From an uncultured Clostridia bacterium (lineage in GTDB: Bacteria > Bacillota > Clostridia > UBA1381), in assembly GCA_947628155.1 (NCBI GenBank), contig CANQYQ010000005.1, positions 1 to 38,316 of the forward strand: a DNA stretch of 38,316 nucleotides. The letters run 5' to 3'. Shown here one piece after another: positions 17,125 through 27,080 of this stretch. Each line of letters starts with the position of its first letter. Positions within the stretch are counted from its first letter, which is position 1. Below the pieces are notes generated by a model. That model was not told the DNA's origin. It was given only the letters and a program-made list of their open reading frames with translations, and did not search any database. Position numbers and translations under genes: made by a program.

Positions 17125-19608
17125 ATGAAAAAGTTATTAAGTATGATCACGGCAGCAGCAATGCTGATCTGCGCGGTATATACCGCGCCGGTATCGGCGG
17201 ACGAAACGATTACGATATCCACGCTCGCGGAGCTTGAAGCGTTCCGCGACAGCGTAAATGAAGGCGATACGTACGAGGGCAAAATCGTTAAGCTGGCAGC
17301 CGATATTGATATGTCGGAAAAATACGGAGCGGACAAGGGATCGTGGACGCCGATAGGAACAAAATCCATGCCTTTTTCCGGTACATTTGAAGGCGATGAA
17401 CATGAAATAAAAGAGCTTTACATAAACGGTTCGGGATCGGATAAGGGTTTATTCGGCTATGTCAAATACGGAACGATTAAAAATCTCAGCGTATCCGGAG
17501 AGATTATAAGCAGCGGCGACAGCGTCGGCTCAATAGCCGGATATTGCGGAATCAGTACAATCTCCGGCTGCAAAAGCAGCTGTGCGGTATCCGGAAGATA
17601 CTATGCCGCGGGCATAATCGGCTGGGCCGCGGGCGGCTCTGTATCGAACTGCGTCAATGTCGGCACGGTTTGCGCTGAGAAGGGGTATGTTGGCGGCGTA
17701 GTCGGAGAAAGCAATCTCTCTTCATTGGAAAATTGCCGTAACTCGGGTGAAATTTCCGGCAAGGACTATTACACGGGAGGCGTGGCAGGCTGGAATAACG
17801 GGCCGATTGCGAATTGCTCTAACACAGGCAATGTAAACGGCCATTATATTACCGGCGGTATATCGGGAAATAACGGCGGCACGATCGAATACTGCTATAA
17901 TACCGGTTCGGTTTCCGCCACGAGCGGCACGACCGGCGGCATATCCGGAGACAATGACAATACCATTTCCGACTGCTACAACACCGGAACGGTTCTGGGC
18001 TTGAGCACGGTCGGCGGCATAGTGGGATATAACGGGCGCACAGTCAAAAATTGCTATAACACCGGAACGGTGTTCGGCACAAGAGATGAGGAAATTGGCG
18101 GCGTAGCGGGAAGGCACGCTATATCTGAATTTGTGAAAACCGAATTGTCAAGCTGTTACTATCTTGAAGGAGCCGCAAACGGCGGAGCTGCGGGAACAGA
18201 CGCGGAGGGTATGGCGGAGTGCATGACCTTAAGCGATTTTTCCGATATATCTAATTTCAAAAGCTGGAATTTTGAAAGCGTATGGAAAATAGACGCACTG
18301 CTCGGCAGGCCCGTTCTTCGCTCACAGCCGGAAATTACGAATATCATCGAAATATCCACGCTCGCGGAGCTTGAAGCGTTCCGCGACAGCGTAAACGAAG
18401 GCGACACGCACGAGGGCAAAACCGTTAAGCTGACAGCCGATATTGATATGTCGGAAAAATACGGCGCGGACAAGGGATCGTGGACGCCAATAGGAACGGG
18501 CAATAAAAGCTTGATGTATGAAAATCTCACGAACCCCTTTTCCGGAACATTCGACGGTCAAGGGCATAAAATAACAGGTCTTTACATACAAGGTTTAAAT
18601 GACTGTGCCGGACTGTTCGGCGGCATTGACGGAACTGTTAAAAATCTTGCTGTTGACGGCATTGTTTCAGGCGGCGAATGCATCGGCGGAATAGTCGGCG
18701 GCAATCAGGGAACTATTGAAAAATGCCGATTTTCCGGCAGCGTTTCCGGTACAGATTTTGTCGGCGGAATAGCCGGGCAGAGCATGGGTGTTCACGACAG
18801 CAATTGGAATTACTCCCACACGGAGATTGCCGACTGCTACAGCACGGCGGAAATTACCGCGTCGGGTCATGCCGCCGGCGGCATAGCGGGCAGCGGAGGC
18901 GGAAACGATACCGCAGCGCGCTGCTATAATGCGGGAAAAATAACAAGCGAAGGCGCGTCTGATTTTGCGGGAGGCGTATACGGCATCGCGGACGGCTCGG
19001 GTGTCACGGATTGCTATTATCTTGAGGGAACCGCCGACAGGGGCTTCTGCTCCGAGGGCGGCGCGGATCCCGTAAAAGCTCTTACAGCCGCGCAGCTTGC
19101 TGATAAGAGCAGCTTTGCAAATTGGGATTTTGAAAATACATGGGCAATGGACAATTCGCTCGGCAGACCGGTTTTGGCGTATGAGTTAGATTCATCCACG
19201 ACGGAAACACCGATACCAACGGAAACGCCGACAACCGAGCCTACGTTAACGCCAACTGAGCAGCCGACGATTAGGCCGACGGAGCAGCCGACAGCAGCAC
19301 CGACAACCGAGCCTACGGAAACACCGAAGCCGTATAATTATCCGTATAAAATAGTGTCGGCAAAAACCGATAACAACACTGCTGTATTCAGCATAGAAAA
19401 GTATGAATCCGCTTCGCCCGCACAGGTTATTTTTGCCGAATATGATGGCGGCGCGCTCAAACGAGTACAGATTGAAGGTATTTTGCCCAATGAAGAAGAT
19501 AATTTCACAAGGACGTTTGAATATTCCGGCGGCGATTATAAGGCGTTTATCTGGGACGCTCCCGGCACAATGACGCCTCTTGCCGAAGCGTGGGTGTATA
19601 AGGAGTAA
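17125..19608 (+). CDS. Secreted GLUG-motif repeat protein with Pro/Thr-rich linker
   Basis: Signal peptide MKKLLSMITAAAMLICAVYTAPVSA starting at 17125; repeated GGIxGxNxGTIxxCYNTGxV GLUG-like units; PTETPTTEPTLTPTEQPT linker. Confidence 0.85.
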   Translation: MKKLLSMITAAAMLICAVYTAPVSADETITISTLAELEAFRDSVNEGDTYEGKIVKLAADIDMSEKYGADKGSWTPIGTKSMPFSGTFEGDEHEIKELYINGSGSDKGLFGYVKYGTIKNLSVSGEIISSGDSVGSIAGYCGISTISGCKSSCAVSGRYYAAGIIGWAAGGSVSNCVNVGTVCAEKGYVGGVVGESNLSSLENCRNSGEISGKDYYTGGVAGWNNGPIANCSNTGNVNGHYITGGISGNNGGTIEYCYNTGSVSATSGTTGGISGDNDNTISDCYNTGTVLGLSTVGGIVGYNGRTVKNCYNTGTVFGTRDEEIGGVAGRHAISEFVKTELSSCYYLEGAANGGAAGTDAEGMAECMTLSDFSDISNFKSWNFESVWKIDALLGRPVLRSQPEITNIIEISTLAELEAFRDSVNEGDTHEGKTVKLTADIDMSEKYGADKGSWTPIGTGNKSLMYENLTNPFSGTFDGQGHKITGLYIQGLNDCAGLFGGIDGTVKNLAVDGIVSGGECIGGIVGGNQGTIEKCRFSGSVSGTDFVGGIAGQSMGVHDSNWNYSHTEIADCYSTAEITASGHAAGGIAGSGGGNDTAARCYNAGKITSEGASDFAGGVYGIADGSGVTDCYYLEGTADRGFCSEGGADPVKALTAAQLADKSSFANWDFENTWAMDNSLGRPVLAYELDSSTTETPIPTETPTTEPTLTPTEQPTIRPTEQPTAAPTTEPTETPKPYNYPYKIVSAKTDNNTAVFSIEKYESASPAQVIFAEYDGGALKRVQIEGILPNEEDNFTRTFEYSGGDYKAFIWDAPGTMTPLAEAWVYKE
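17215..17360 (+). repeat. Intragenic direct repeat copy 1 (second copy at 18352-18497)
   Basis: 146-bp segment atatccacgctcgcggagcttgaagc...ccgataggaac, about 7 mismatches to the second copy by eye. Confidence 0.9.
18352..18497 (+). repeat. Intragenic direct repeat copy 2
   Basis: Nearly identical to 17215-17360; encodes ISTLAELEAFRDSVNEGDTHEGKTVKLTADIDMSEKYGADKGSWTPIGT. Confidence 0.9.
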
Positions 19609-19632
19609 ACAGTTCGCAGTCGTATGCTTTTG

Positions 19633-19661
19633 GGGTACGGTCAATTTGGCTGTGCCCTTTT
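19633..19661 (+). terminator. Rho-independent terminator after the GLUG protein gene
   Basis: GGGTACGG-TCAATTTGG-CTGTGCCC followed by TTTT. Confidence 0.65.
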
Positions 19662-19919
19662 AAGCTCTCACTCGTCAGACTGCTTACGGCGGTCTTATCT
19701 TTATAGAAAAGGTATGGGTATTTTTAGGCAAATTTCTCGGTTCTTAGCTTGTAAAAATCGCTGATTTTCAAATAGAGAACACTCACATGAACCGTACGTT
19801 TGGTGCGCTTTTGTCGTTAGATTTCCATTTTCACGGCTCTTGACCGTTATGACGATTTTTTTCGCGCACATTTTAAAACGCATTTTCGCGGGTAGGAATA
19901 GAAACATATTTCAATTAGG

Positions 19920-20690
19920 TTATTCCTTCCGCGCGATAAAGAAAAATCTTCGAAATCTGAATATATACTCCCCATTTTTCTGTTTTGCGTAAACCTCGGC
20001 GGCGCGGGCGATTATTTGCGCCTCAAGCTCCGCGGCGTTTTTCTCGTCCAAAACACTGAGATACGGACGCAGATTTGTTCCCTTTATCCATTCGACCATC
20101 GCCTTTACGGAAGGCATACGATGATAATATACCGTTTCCCAAATGTCAAAATCATTTGTGCACGAAGCGAGTATATCAAAATATTCCTCCGGCGGCAGGG
20201 TGGAGATGGTTCTGATTTCCTTACCGGCAAATCCCCGGCGCGGGTCGGATAAGATCTCATTTTCAACTACAAACAGCGGCTCTTTATAATTCATCGGTAT
20301 TTGCACAGCCAGTACGCCGTCGTCATTCAGCTTGCCGAACAGCACGGGAATCAGTGCCCTATGGTCGGGAACCCATTGCAGGCAGGCGTTAGAGAATATC
20401 ACATCATAGCTCTCCAAATTTTCCATATCCGCCGCAATGTCACATAATTTAAATTCCATATCCGGACATGACGCTTTCGCTTTTTCTATCATCTCCGGCG
20501 AACTGTCTATTCCGACAACGCGAGCCGTAGGAAATGTATTTTTCAGCACGGCCGTACTGTTTCCCGGACCGCAGCCGACGTCAAGAACCGTGCGCGGATT
20601 TTTACCGGCGATTCTTTTCGCAAGGTCAATCGCAGGCTGTGTCCGCTGATTTTTAAATTTTAAGTATTGTTCTGAATCCCATTCAGACAT
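19920..20690 (-). CDS. SAM-dependent methyltransferase, trans-aconitate 2-methyltransferase-like
   Basis: VLDVGCGPGNSTAVL, IGIDSS-type motif, DVIFSNACLQWVPDHRALIP; Tam-like N-terminus EWDSEQYLKFKNQRTQPAIDL. Confidence 0.85.
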   Translation of the reverse strand: MSEWDSEQYLKFKNQRTQPAIDLAKRIAGKNPRTVLDVGCGPGNSTAVLKNTFPTARVVGIDSSPEMIEKAKASCPDMEFKLCDIAADMENLESYDVIFSNACLQWVPDHRALIPVLFGKLNDDGVLAVQIPMNYKEPLFVVENEILSDPRRGFAGKEIRTISTLPPEEYFDILASCTNDFDIWETVYYHRMPSVKAMVEWIKGTNLRPYLSVLDEKNAAELEAQIIARAAEVYAKQKNGEYIFRFRRFFFIARKE

Positions 20691-20780
20691 AAAATTCCCC
20701 TCACATAGCTGATTAATTTTATTTAATATTATAGCACAGTTTCAGTGAAATTACAATATGAAACAAGTTATTTCCTCAAA

Positions 20781-20818
20781 AGCCGCAAGGAAAAACATGC
20801 TTCCCCGCGGCTTTTTTT
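20781..20818. terminator. Rho-independent terminator-like hairpin (possibly bidirectional)
   Basis: AGCCGCaaGGAA-aaacatgc-TTCCccGCGGCTTTTTTT; lies downstream of the minus-strand hydrogenase gene. Confidence 0.6.
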
Positions 20819-20911
20819 CGTTTTAACAACAAAACAACAGAAAAAAATTTTATTCTAATTACATTAGGCTTTACTGTTTTATCTCACGCCGCTCTACGGC
20901 GGTTTTTTGTA

Positions 20912-22399
20912 TTACTCATCAACGAATTTGCCCCTTGTCATATTTGTGTCGATAAATTCCTGATTCGTAAGCATTTCGGTAATATTATCCTCGTCTCTGC
21001 CCTTGATCTTCTTCATGCGCGCCATTCTAAGCTGCTGAAGAGTATTGATCGAACCGGGGCCGGCAATACAGCCGCCCTCACAGGCCATGCCCTCGATAAT
21101 GTCCTCCTTAAGCTTACCGGCCTTGAGCATCGCGAGCGCAATTTTACATTCGGCCACGCCGCTGCACGGCTTTGCCGCGAGCTCGTCTTCACAGCCCAAT
21201 TCCTTCGCCGCCTTTAAAACCGCCTCGCTTACGCCCTGCGTTCCGGAAAAACGGCGGCCGAACGATGTCGCGAACGTCTCATCCTCCTCACATTCGCAAG
21301 GGTCAATGCGCCGCGAATCGAGCAGTGCGTTCAATTCCTCAAACGTCATGACCGCATCCGGCGCGGTCTCCGGCTCAAACGTCGCCTCAGCCTTTTTCGC
21401 AATACACGGGCCTATAAACACAATTTTCGCATCCGGATCACGGCCGCGCAGCCAGCGGACCACCGCGCCCATAGGCGACAGCGTCTTTGACATCTTCTCC
21501 GCCAATTCGGGATAATGCATTCTGATAAGCGCGACAAATGCCGGGCAGCATGACGTTGTCATCTTCTCGCCGGCCTCTTTGTGTTCGATAAGCTCCTTTG
21601 CCTCGTTATACGCTACCGCGTCGCCGCCAAGCGCTACCTCGTGCACCTCGTCAAAGCCGAGTATTTTAAGCGCGGTCGCCAATCTTCCTATGGTAGCCTG
21701 CGGCCCGAACTGACCCTCGGCGGCCGGGGCGGGAATAGCTATGGTCTTTTTATCCGATTTTATGTAATCTATAACCCTTAAAATCTGAGACATATCCGAT
21801 ATCGCGCCGAACGGACACGCCTGCGCGCAATGGCCGCAGCAGATGCATTTTGAGTCGTCTATGACCGCGAGCTTTTCCTCGTTCATTGAAATCGCGCCCA
21901 CGTCGCAGCTCCGCTTGCACGGCCGCACAAGGTCGGCTATAGCGTGATACGGGCACGCGTCCGCACAGCGTCCGCATTCGCGGCATTTCGACTGATCTAT
22001 ATGCGCGCCTTGGGGACTTATCATAATCGCGCCGAACGGACACGCCTTCTTACAGCTTTTTTCCATGCAGTTCTGGCAGTTTTCCGTAACGTGAAAACGA
22101 TTGATCGGGCAGCCCTCACACGCGGCGGGAATTACGTGGATCATCTTATCCGAACGCATTTTGATATGCTCCGCGTTTTCCATCGGCAGCGGAGGCCTGT
22201 TCATCGCCAGCCTTATACGCTGCCTGATAATTTCTCTTTCCTTGTACACGCAGCAGCGGTAGCGCGGCGTGGTATTAGGAATAAGCTTGTACGGAATATT
22301 AATTAACGTTTCCTGCGTAAGAGTATCGTTAAAAGCGTTTTCCGCGACCTCGCGGAGTACCTCGTACTTGATCTGCTTTGTCGCTGTATCTCTCTCCAT
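20912..22399 (-). CDS. Monomeric [FeFe] hydrogenase with multiple 4Fe-4S clusters
   Basis: Ferredoxin-type CRECGRCADACPYHAI and CICCGHCAQACPFGAI; H-cluster motifs TTSCCPAFVALI, FIGPCIAKKAEATFE, GMACEGGCIAGPG; ATG at 22399 preferred over the 22459 ORF start. Confidence 0.93.
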   Translation of the reverse strand: MERDTATKQIKYEVLREVAENAFNDTLTQETLINIPYKLIPNTTPRYRCCVYKEREIIRQRIRLAMNRPPLPMENAEHIKMRSDKMIHVIPAACEGCPINRFHVTENCQNCMEKSCKKACPFGAIMISPQGAHIDQSKCRECGRCADACPYHAIADLVRPCKRSCDVGAISMNEEKLAVIDDSKCICCGHCAQACPFGAISDMSQILRVIDYIKSDKKTIAIPAPAAEGQFGPQATIGRLATALKILGFDEVHEVALGGDAVAYNEAKELIEHKEAGEKMTTSCCPAFVALIRMHYPELAEKMSKTLSPMGAVVRWLRGRDPDAKIVFIGPCIAKKAEATFEPETAPDAVMTFEELNALLDSRRIDPCECEEDETFATSFGRRFSGTQGVSEAVLKAAKELGCEDELAAKPCSGVAECKIALAMLKAGKLKEDIIEGMACEGGCIAGPGSINTLQQLRMARMKKIKGRDEDNITEMLTNQEFIDTNMTRGKFVDE

Positions 22400-22513
22400 A
22401 AAAAATCCCCCTTTGTTTCCATATATAACTCTCTGATTTAAATATACACCAATTTTCACAAAAAGTCAACGAAAAAAGGAAGAAAATGATAACTTTTCAA
22501 CAAATTTTCCTTA

Positions 22514-23650
22514 TTATATCACGTCTGCTACGCAAAATACAGGCTGCTCTCCAAACTCCGATTCATATACAAATCTTGCAGCCTTTATTACCTCGTCGCA
22601 CATATCTTCATCCGCGACCGCAATTACGCCCTGCTCAAACATCCTCGCGCCTATAACGCCCTCCGACCGAGTCAGTTCATCCGCGAGAACCACGCGCTCA
22701 TCCTTCTGCGCGCATATGCGGCGCTGTGAATAATACGACTCGTTCATCAGCCTCGCAAACGCTTTTATATCACATCTCGTAAGCGCTTTGATTCCGTCGC
22801 TCACACGCCTGCACTCATCCGTAAGATGCTTTGCCGCAAGCCGTATCTCCTTTGGACGCAGTCTCGGCGCGGCGACGTCAAGCATCTGCGGCGATACGTC
22901 CGCGAAGGACGTTATATGCGGATACAGTTCTTTGATATTCATATATGCCCTGTCCGCGACCTTCGGTTTTACGGGCGGCGCGTTTTTCTTTGGCGCCGAT
23001 ATGATGAGCTTATACCCTGTCATCGGCAGCGGCAGTCTGCGCGCCGCCGCGTTATACGCGTACACCGCGTACCCCTTATCCGACGCAAAGACCGTGAGGT
23101 ATTCGTTCAGCCGGCCCTTCTGCGAACACAGCGCAGCGCATAATTCATCGCGTGGTTTTCCGTATTTTGACAGCTCCAAAACCGTGTGCGCGATTGCCGC
23201 GGTATACGGTGTTTCGATGTTAAAGCACTCAGGGATCGCATTATCGCTTAGGATCTGCATTCCGTTTATCCCGCGCGCGCGGGATAAAAATACCGAAACA
23301 GTATCCGTCCCCATACCGCCGTTAATTGGATAAGAACGGCACGCGTCAGTTTCCGTGGACGTAATAACTACGGTTCCCGACCCGATCCTGCGCGCCGCCG
23401 CGCGAACGCTCATTGACGCGGCGCATCCGATCGACGGCATATGCTCCGTGTTGATATATCCCAAAAGCGAACACGGCAGACCGGCGCGCGCAAATGTCAC
23501 AATACCGCTTTCACCTGTAAATCGTTTATAAAAATGCGCCTTTAGTTCAGCCGCGTTCATTGCCATTACCTCCCGATTCGAGTATTCACTTAAAGCTTTC
23601 CCGTATCGGGCGGAAATTATCACATCCGCGCCCATTTTTTTAGTGTTCAC
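22514..23650 (-). CDS. Divergent galactokinase-like (GHMP-family) protein, possibly catalytically inactive
   Basis: C-terminal region (VSDGIKALTRCDIKAFARLMNESYYSQ ... EGVIGARMFEQGVIAVADEDMCDEVIKAARFVYESEFGEQPVFCVADVI) and N-terminal region resemble galactokinases, but the expected GxHTDH and GGGF-type motifs are not evident. Confidence 0.4.
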   Translation of the reverse strand: MNTKKMGADVIISARYGKALSEYSNREVMAMNAAELKAHFYKRFTGESGIVTFARAGLPCSLLGYINTEHMPSIGCAASMSVRAAARRIGSGTVVITSTETDACRSYPINGGMGTDTVSVFLSRARGINGMQILSDNAIPECFNIETPYTAAIAHTVLELSKYGKPRDELCAALCSQKGRLNEYLTVFASDKGYAVYAYNAAARRLPLPMTGYKLIISAPKKNAPPVKPKVADRAYMNIKELYPHITSFADVSPQMLDVAAPRLRPKEIRLAAKHLTDECRRVSDGIKALTRCDIKAFARLMNESYYSQRRICAQKDERVVLADELTRSEGVIGARMFEQGVIAVADEDMCDEVIKAARFVYESEFGEQPVFCVADVI

Positions 23651-23776
23651 ATAAAATAGATTTGCATCTCAGACAAGGCGAACATCCGCGGTCTTACTGA
23701 CGTAAGTCAAGGAGCTTTAACAAAGTATAGGCAAAATTTTGCCGAAAAGACGCGATTTTATTTGAACGCGCTCCGT

Positions 23777-24862
23777 TTATATGTGTGAAATATCCTCGTC
23801 GATATCAGCCGGAACGCCGCCCACGCCGAGCGTTTTAAGCCGCTCAAATTCCTGCGCGTTCGTCTCGAACGGCGCATTTGGGTCGGGTTCGATTTCCTCG
23901 ATCTCCGTTCTGTCCGCGAGCACCTTGTCAGACAGTCCTTCAATTCCCGCCTTGGCAATAAGTCCCGCGCAAAGCCGCGCGGCTATCCCGCCGCCCAAAT
24001 CGTTAGTGTGCGTATAATCCTGCTCCGCGCCGTCGTGACGGAAATATTTTTTCGACGTGTAAAGCCCGAGCGGTTCGAAAAAGTCCGTCGTCGCCGTCCA
24101 CATATCAATAAACGGCACGTTAAATTCCTCCGCGACCCGCTCCGCCGCGTCGCGGTAATCACCCAACAGGTTGAATATTTTTCCGTTACTGCCAAAAATT
24201 ATACGGTTTATCGGCGAATTGACAATCGGCTTAGCGCCTTTATCGAGCGCGTATTTTACAAAATACCGCAGGCCGTCGGCATATCCGCCGAACGCGTCAA
24301 GCTCGGGAAGCTTTTGGTCGTTGTGACCAAATTCCATCATCAGGAAATCGCCCGCTTTGATTTTGTCCTTTATCGCGTTAAAATGCACCGCCTTTGTTTC
24401 CGCGCTTGTCGCGCCGGACTCGGCGTGGTTTGACACCGCTATCTCTTCCGACAGCAGCAAAGGCATTACCTGACCCCAGCCGCAGTACGTCTTTTCGGGG
24501 TCATAGGGGTATTCGGCAGGCTGGTCGGTCACGGTGGAGTCGCCTATGATCCACAGCGTCGGCACATCTACGGGCGATATTGCCGACGTCACCGTAATAT
24601 CGCCGTCGCACGCGATATAAATTTCAACGCCGTCAACCTTGTGCGCCGCGTCACGGCGGATATAGTCGCATACGTTTACGATAAATTTGATCTCCCTCTT
24701 CTCCCCCGCGCGCATTTCTATATCCTCCGCCATAAAACGGCGGTTCTGCGAATATACGGTCAAGGATGTGTCCGAATGCGCCGTTATATCGAGAGTAACC
24801 TCGTAATTACCGTTAGGAACGGTGGATTTTATTTCAAGCGGCTGATGTTTATATTTTATCAT
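23777..24862 (-). CDS. SGNH/GDSL hydrolase, rhamnogalacturonan acetylesterase-like
   Basis: LWIIGDSTVTDQ block I, SNHAESGATSAET, MMEFGHNDQK, C-terminal DYTHTNDLGGGIAARL (catalytic D/H context). Confidence 0.85.
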   Translation of the reverse strand: MIKYKHQPLEIKSTVPNGNYEVTLDITAHSDTSLTVYSQNRRFMAEDIEMRAGEKREIKFIVNVCDYIRRDAAHKVDGVEIYIACDGDITVTSAISPVDVPTLWIIGDSTVTDQPAEYPYDPEKTYCGWGQVMPLLLSEEIAVSNHAESGATSAETKAVHFNAIKDKIKAGDFLMMEFGHNDQKLPELDAFGGYADGLRYFVKYALDKGAKPIVNSPINRIIFGSNGKIFNLLGDYRDAAERVAEEFNVPFIDMWTATTDFFEPLGLYTSKKYFRHDGAEQDYTHTNDLGGGIAARLCAGLIAKAGIEGLSDKVLADRTEIEEIEPDPNAPFETNAQEFERLKTLGVGGVPADIDEDISHI

Positions 24863-24873
24863 CTTTGTCTCCT

Positions 24874-26829
24874 TTACTTTACTGTACCTTTTCTGTACGC
24901 CTCAACGAGCGCGTGAAGCGCGTCTATCCGGCGCTGTATTTGCTTACCGGTGTCTGTATCCTCGACGAGCAGCCGTGACGGCGCGAAATCGATCGTGTCG
25001 AGCGTCGAATACATATCCTTCTCGTCCTTGATCGCGCGCTCCACAGACTCAAACGCCTCGTGCGCCGATAAGAGCAGTCCGTGCGAGTTAAACAGCAGCG
25101 TGTATCCGGCTATGCCCGTCTGAGGCTGATACGCCTTCGCCATGCCGCCGTCGATTACAAGCAGCTTGCCGTTCGCCTTTACCGGACTTTCCCCCTTTTT
25201 AAGCTTCACCGGCACATGCCCGTTTATTATATGGCTGTACGAGTCCGGGTCTATGCCGAACTCCGCGAGTATTTTATCGCATATCTCCGGGTTCTCATAC
25301 AGCTTGTAATACGCGTCCTTTATCTCCTCCTTCGGCTCCTCCTCGTCAAGGAAGTACCGCTCGAAGGTGGTCATCTTATTCTTGCCGTAAAGCGGCGAGA
25401 ACCGTCCGCACCACAAAAACCACAGAAAATCCTGGCCGTATTCGTGCTCGGGATTGCCGCGGCGGACGTAATACGCGTCGCGCGCGAATTTCTCGCATAT
25501 ATCGAGCAGCGATTTACCGCTCACCCTCTTTCCGCAAAGCTCGACCTCGGTAAACGTTCCATCGGGGTTCATAGGCACGCAGCCGTGATAGAGCAGGTTA
25601 TTGTTCGTGCACAAATACATACTGCCCGAACGGTACAAAAACCGCACATGCTGCTGTAATTTATCCGAATGCAGGAACGACGTCCGAAGCGAATCCATAA
25701 GCTCCGTTTCCTCGTTCGTAAGCTTATACGGGTCGGCGGGGTCAATCGTCGGGAAATTCATGTCCTTCATCTTGTATGTATGGCCCTCGAAGCCGACCGT
25801 ACCGTCCTCGAAATTGATCTTATCGAGCCGCAAATGATTATCCATCATAAATTCCGGGTGCCGCTTTATCGCCTGTCCCTCAAGCTTAAACTGAATGATC
25901 GCGATCGCCTTATGCATCTTTGCCCAGATTTTTACATCATGCTGCGAGATCGACACCTTGTTGACATTCTTTGGCATAAAACATTCGCACGGGTCGTCGC
26001 CGTATGTTTCCATCGCGAACACCGTAAGCGGACGCATGATGATCCCGTAGCCGTCCTCGAGGCAGTCGAAGTTCATGTACCGCGTCGAAATGGACAGCAC
26101 GTTCGCGATACACGCTAACGACCCCGCCGCCGCGCCCATCCACTGCACGTCATGGTTCCCCCACTGTATATCGACGCTGTGATAACGCATAAGGTGGTCG
26201 AGGATAATGTCGGCACGCGGCCCGCGGTCGAATATGTCGCCGATAATATGCAGCCTGCCTATCGCGAGATTCTGTATTAAATTGGAAATTTCTATGATGA
26301 AGGCGTCCGCCTGCCCGAGCTCCACAATGCTCGAAATGGAACGGTTATAATAATCGACCCTGTCGGCCCCGTATTCGGTGCTGATGTTTATAAGCTCCTC
26401 GATCTGGTCGCCGAACGTTTCCGGCAATAGGCTTCTCACGCCCGCGCGCGTGTATTTTGACGCAACACAGCGGCAGATCTCGATAAGGCGGTTCAGGGTG
26501 ATCCTGTACCAGTCGTCGGTACATTGTCCCTGACGCTTCAGATAATCAAGCTTGCGCTCGGGATAATATATGATCGTCGCAATTGTTTCACGGTCGCTTT
26601 CGGATAAGGTATAGCCGTATATCGAGGTAATTTTGTCCTTGATAACGCCCGACGCGTTTTTTAAAATATGCAGAAACGACTCGTATTCGCCATGGATATC
26701 GCTCATGAAATGCTCCGTAAGCTTCGGCAGCTTCTGCCGCGATTGTAACCGTATTATCTCCGATGACGCGGATTTTATCGACGGATACTGCTCCGATAAA
26801 AGCCGCAGGTATTCTATGTCATAGGTCAT
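24874..26829 (-). CDS. fbp: Fructose-1,6-bisphosphatase class III
   Basis: Metallophosphoesterase motifs HIIGDIFDRGPRAD and WGNHDVQWMGAAAGS; class III features MSDIHGEYESFLHILKNASG, IINGHVPVKLKKGESPVKANGKLLVIDGGMAKAYQ; ATG at 26829. Confidence 0.96.
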   Translation of the reverse strand: MTYDIEYLRLLSEQYPSIKSASSEIIRLQSRQKLPKLTEHFMSDIHGEYESFLHILKNASGVIKDKITSIYGYTLSESDRETIATIIYYPERKLDYLKRQGQCTDDWYRITLNRLIEICRCVASKYTRAGVRSLLPETFGDQIEELINISTEYGADRVDYYNRSISSIVELGQADAFIIEISNLIQNLAIGRLHIIGDIFDRGPRADIILDHLMRYHSVDIQWGNHDVQWMGAAAGSLACIANVLSISTRYMNFDCLEDGYGIIMRPLTVFAMETYGDDPCECFMPKNVNKVSISQHDVKIWAKMHKAIAIIQFKLEGQAIKRHPEFMMDNHLRLDKINFEDGTVGFEGHTYKMKDMNFPTIDPADPYKLTNEETELMDSLRTSFLHSDKLQQHVRFLYRSGSMYLCTNNNLLYHGCVPMNPDGTFTEVELCGKRVSGKSLLDICEKFARDAYYVRRGNPEHEYGQDFLWFLWCGRFSPLYGKNKMTTFERYFLDEEEPKEEIKDAYYKLYENPEICDKILAEFGIDPDSYSHIINGHVPVKLKKGESPVKANGKLLVIDGGMAKAYQPQTGIAGYTLLFNSHGLLLSAHEAFESVERAIKDEKDMYSTLDTIDFAPSRLLVEDTDTGKQIQRRIDALHALVEAYRKGTVK

Positions 26830-27080
26830 GTTATCACCTCTCCGAATATATTTTGTTATATCCATTATATAAAATTCCCGCCGAAAAATCAATACGGCGT
26901 TGATAAAAAATGGGTTGAAATAAATTTATGTTTATCGCAGCAACGCTTACGGCGGTGCGGCACAGCAGGGGACGGTGCTCCGGTCTTCTCACGCTGCTGC
27001 CGCCGCCTATACGACCTCACGTCCGCTTATAAAAATACACCCTTTACATACAAAATTTTTAATATTTTCCAAAAAACATA

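Noticed and set aside
19701-19907. 68-aa minus-strand ORF in the GLUG/methyltransferase gap
   Set aside because: No RBS or recognisable family; composition consistent with non-coding DNA.
20888-20910. CGCCG-CTCTA-CGGCG-GTTTTTT as a terminator for an unseen plus-strand transcript
   Set aside because: Convincing hairpin with T-run on + strand, but no plus-strand gene or promoter could be supported upstream; left unassigned.
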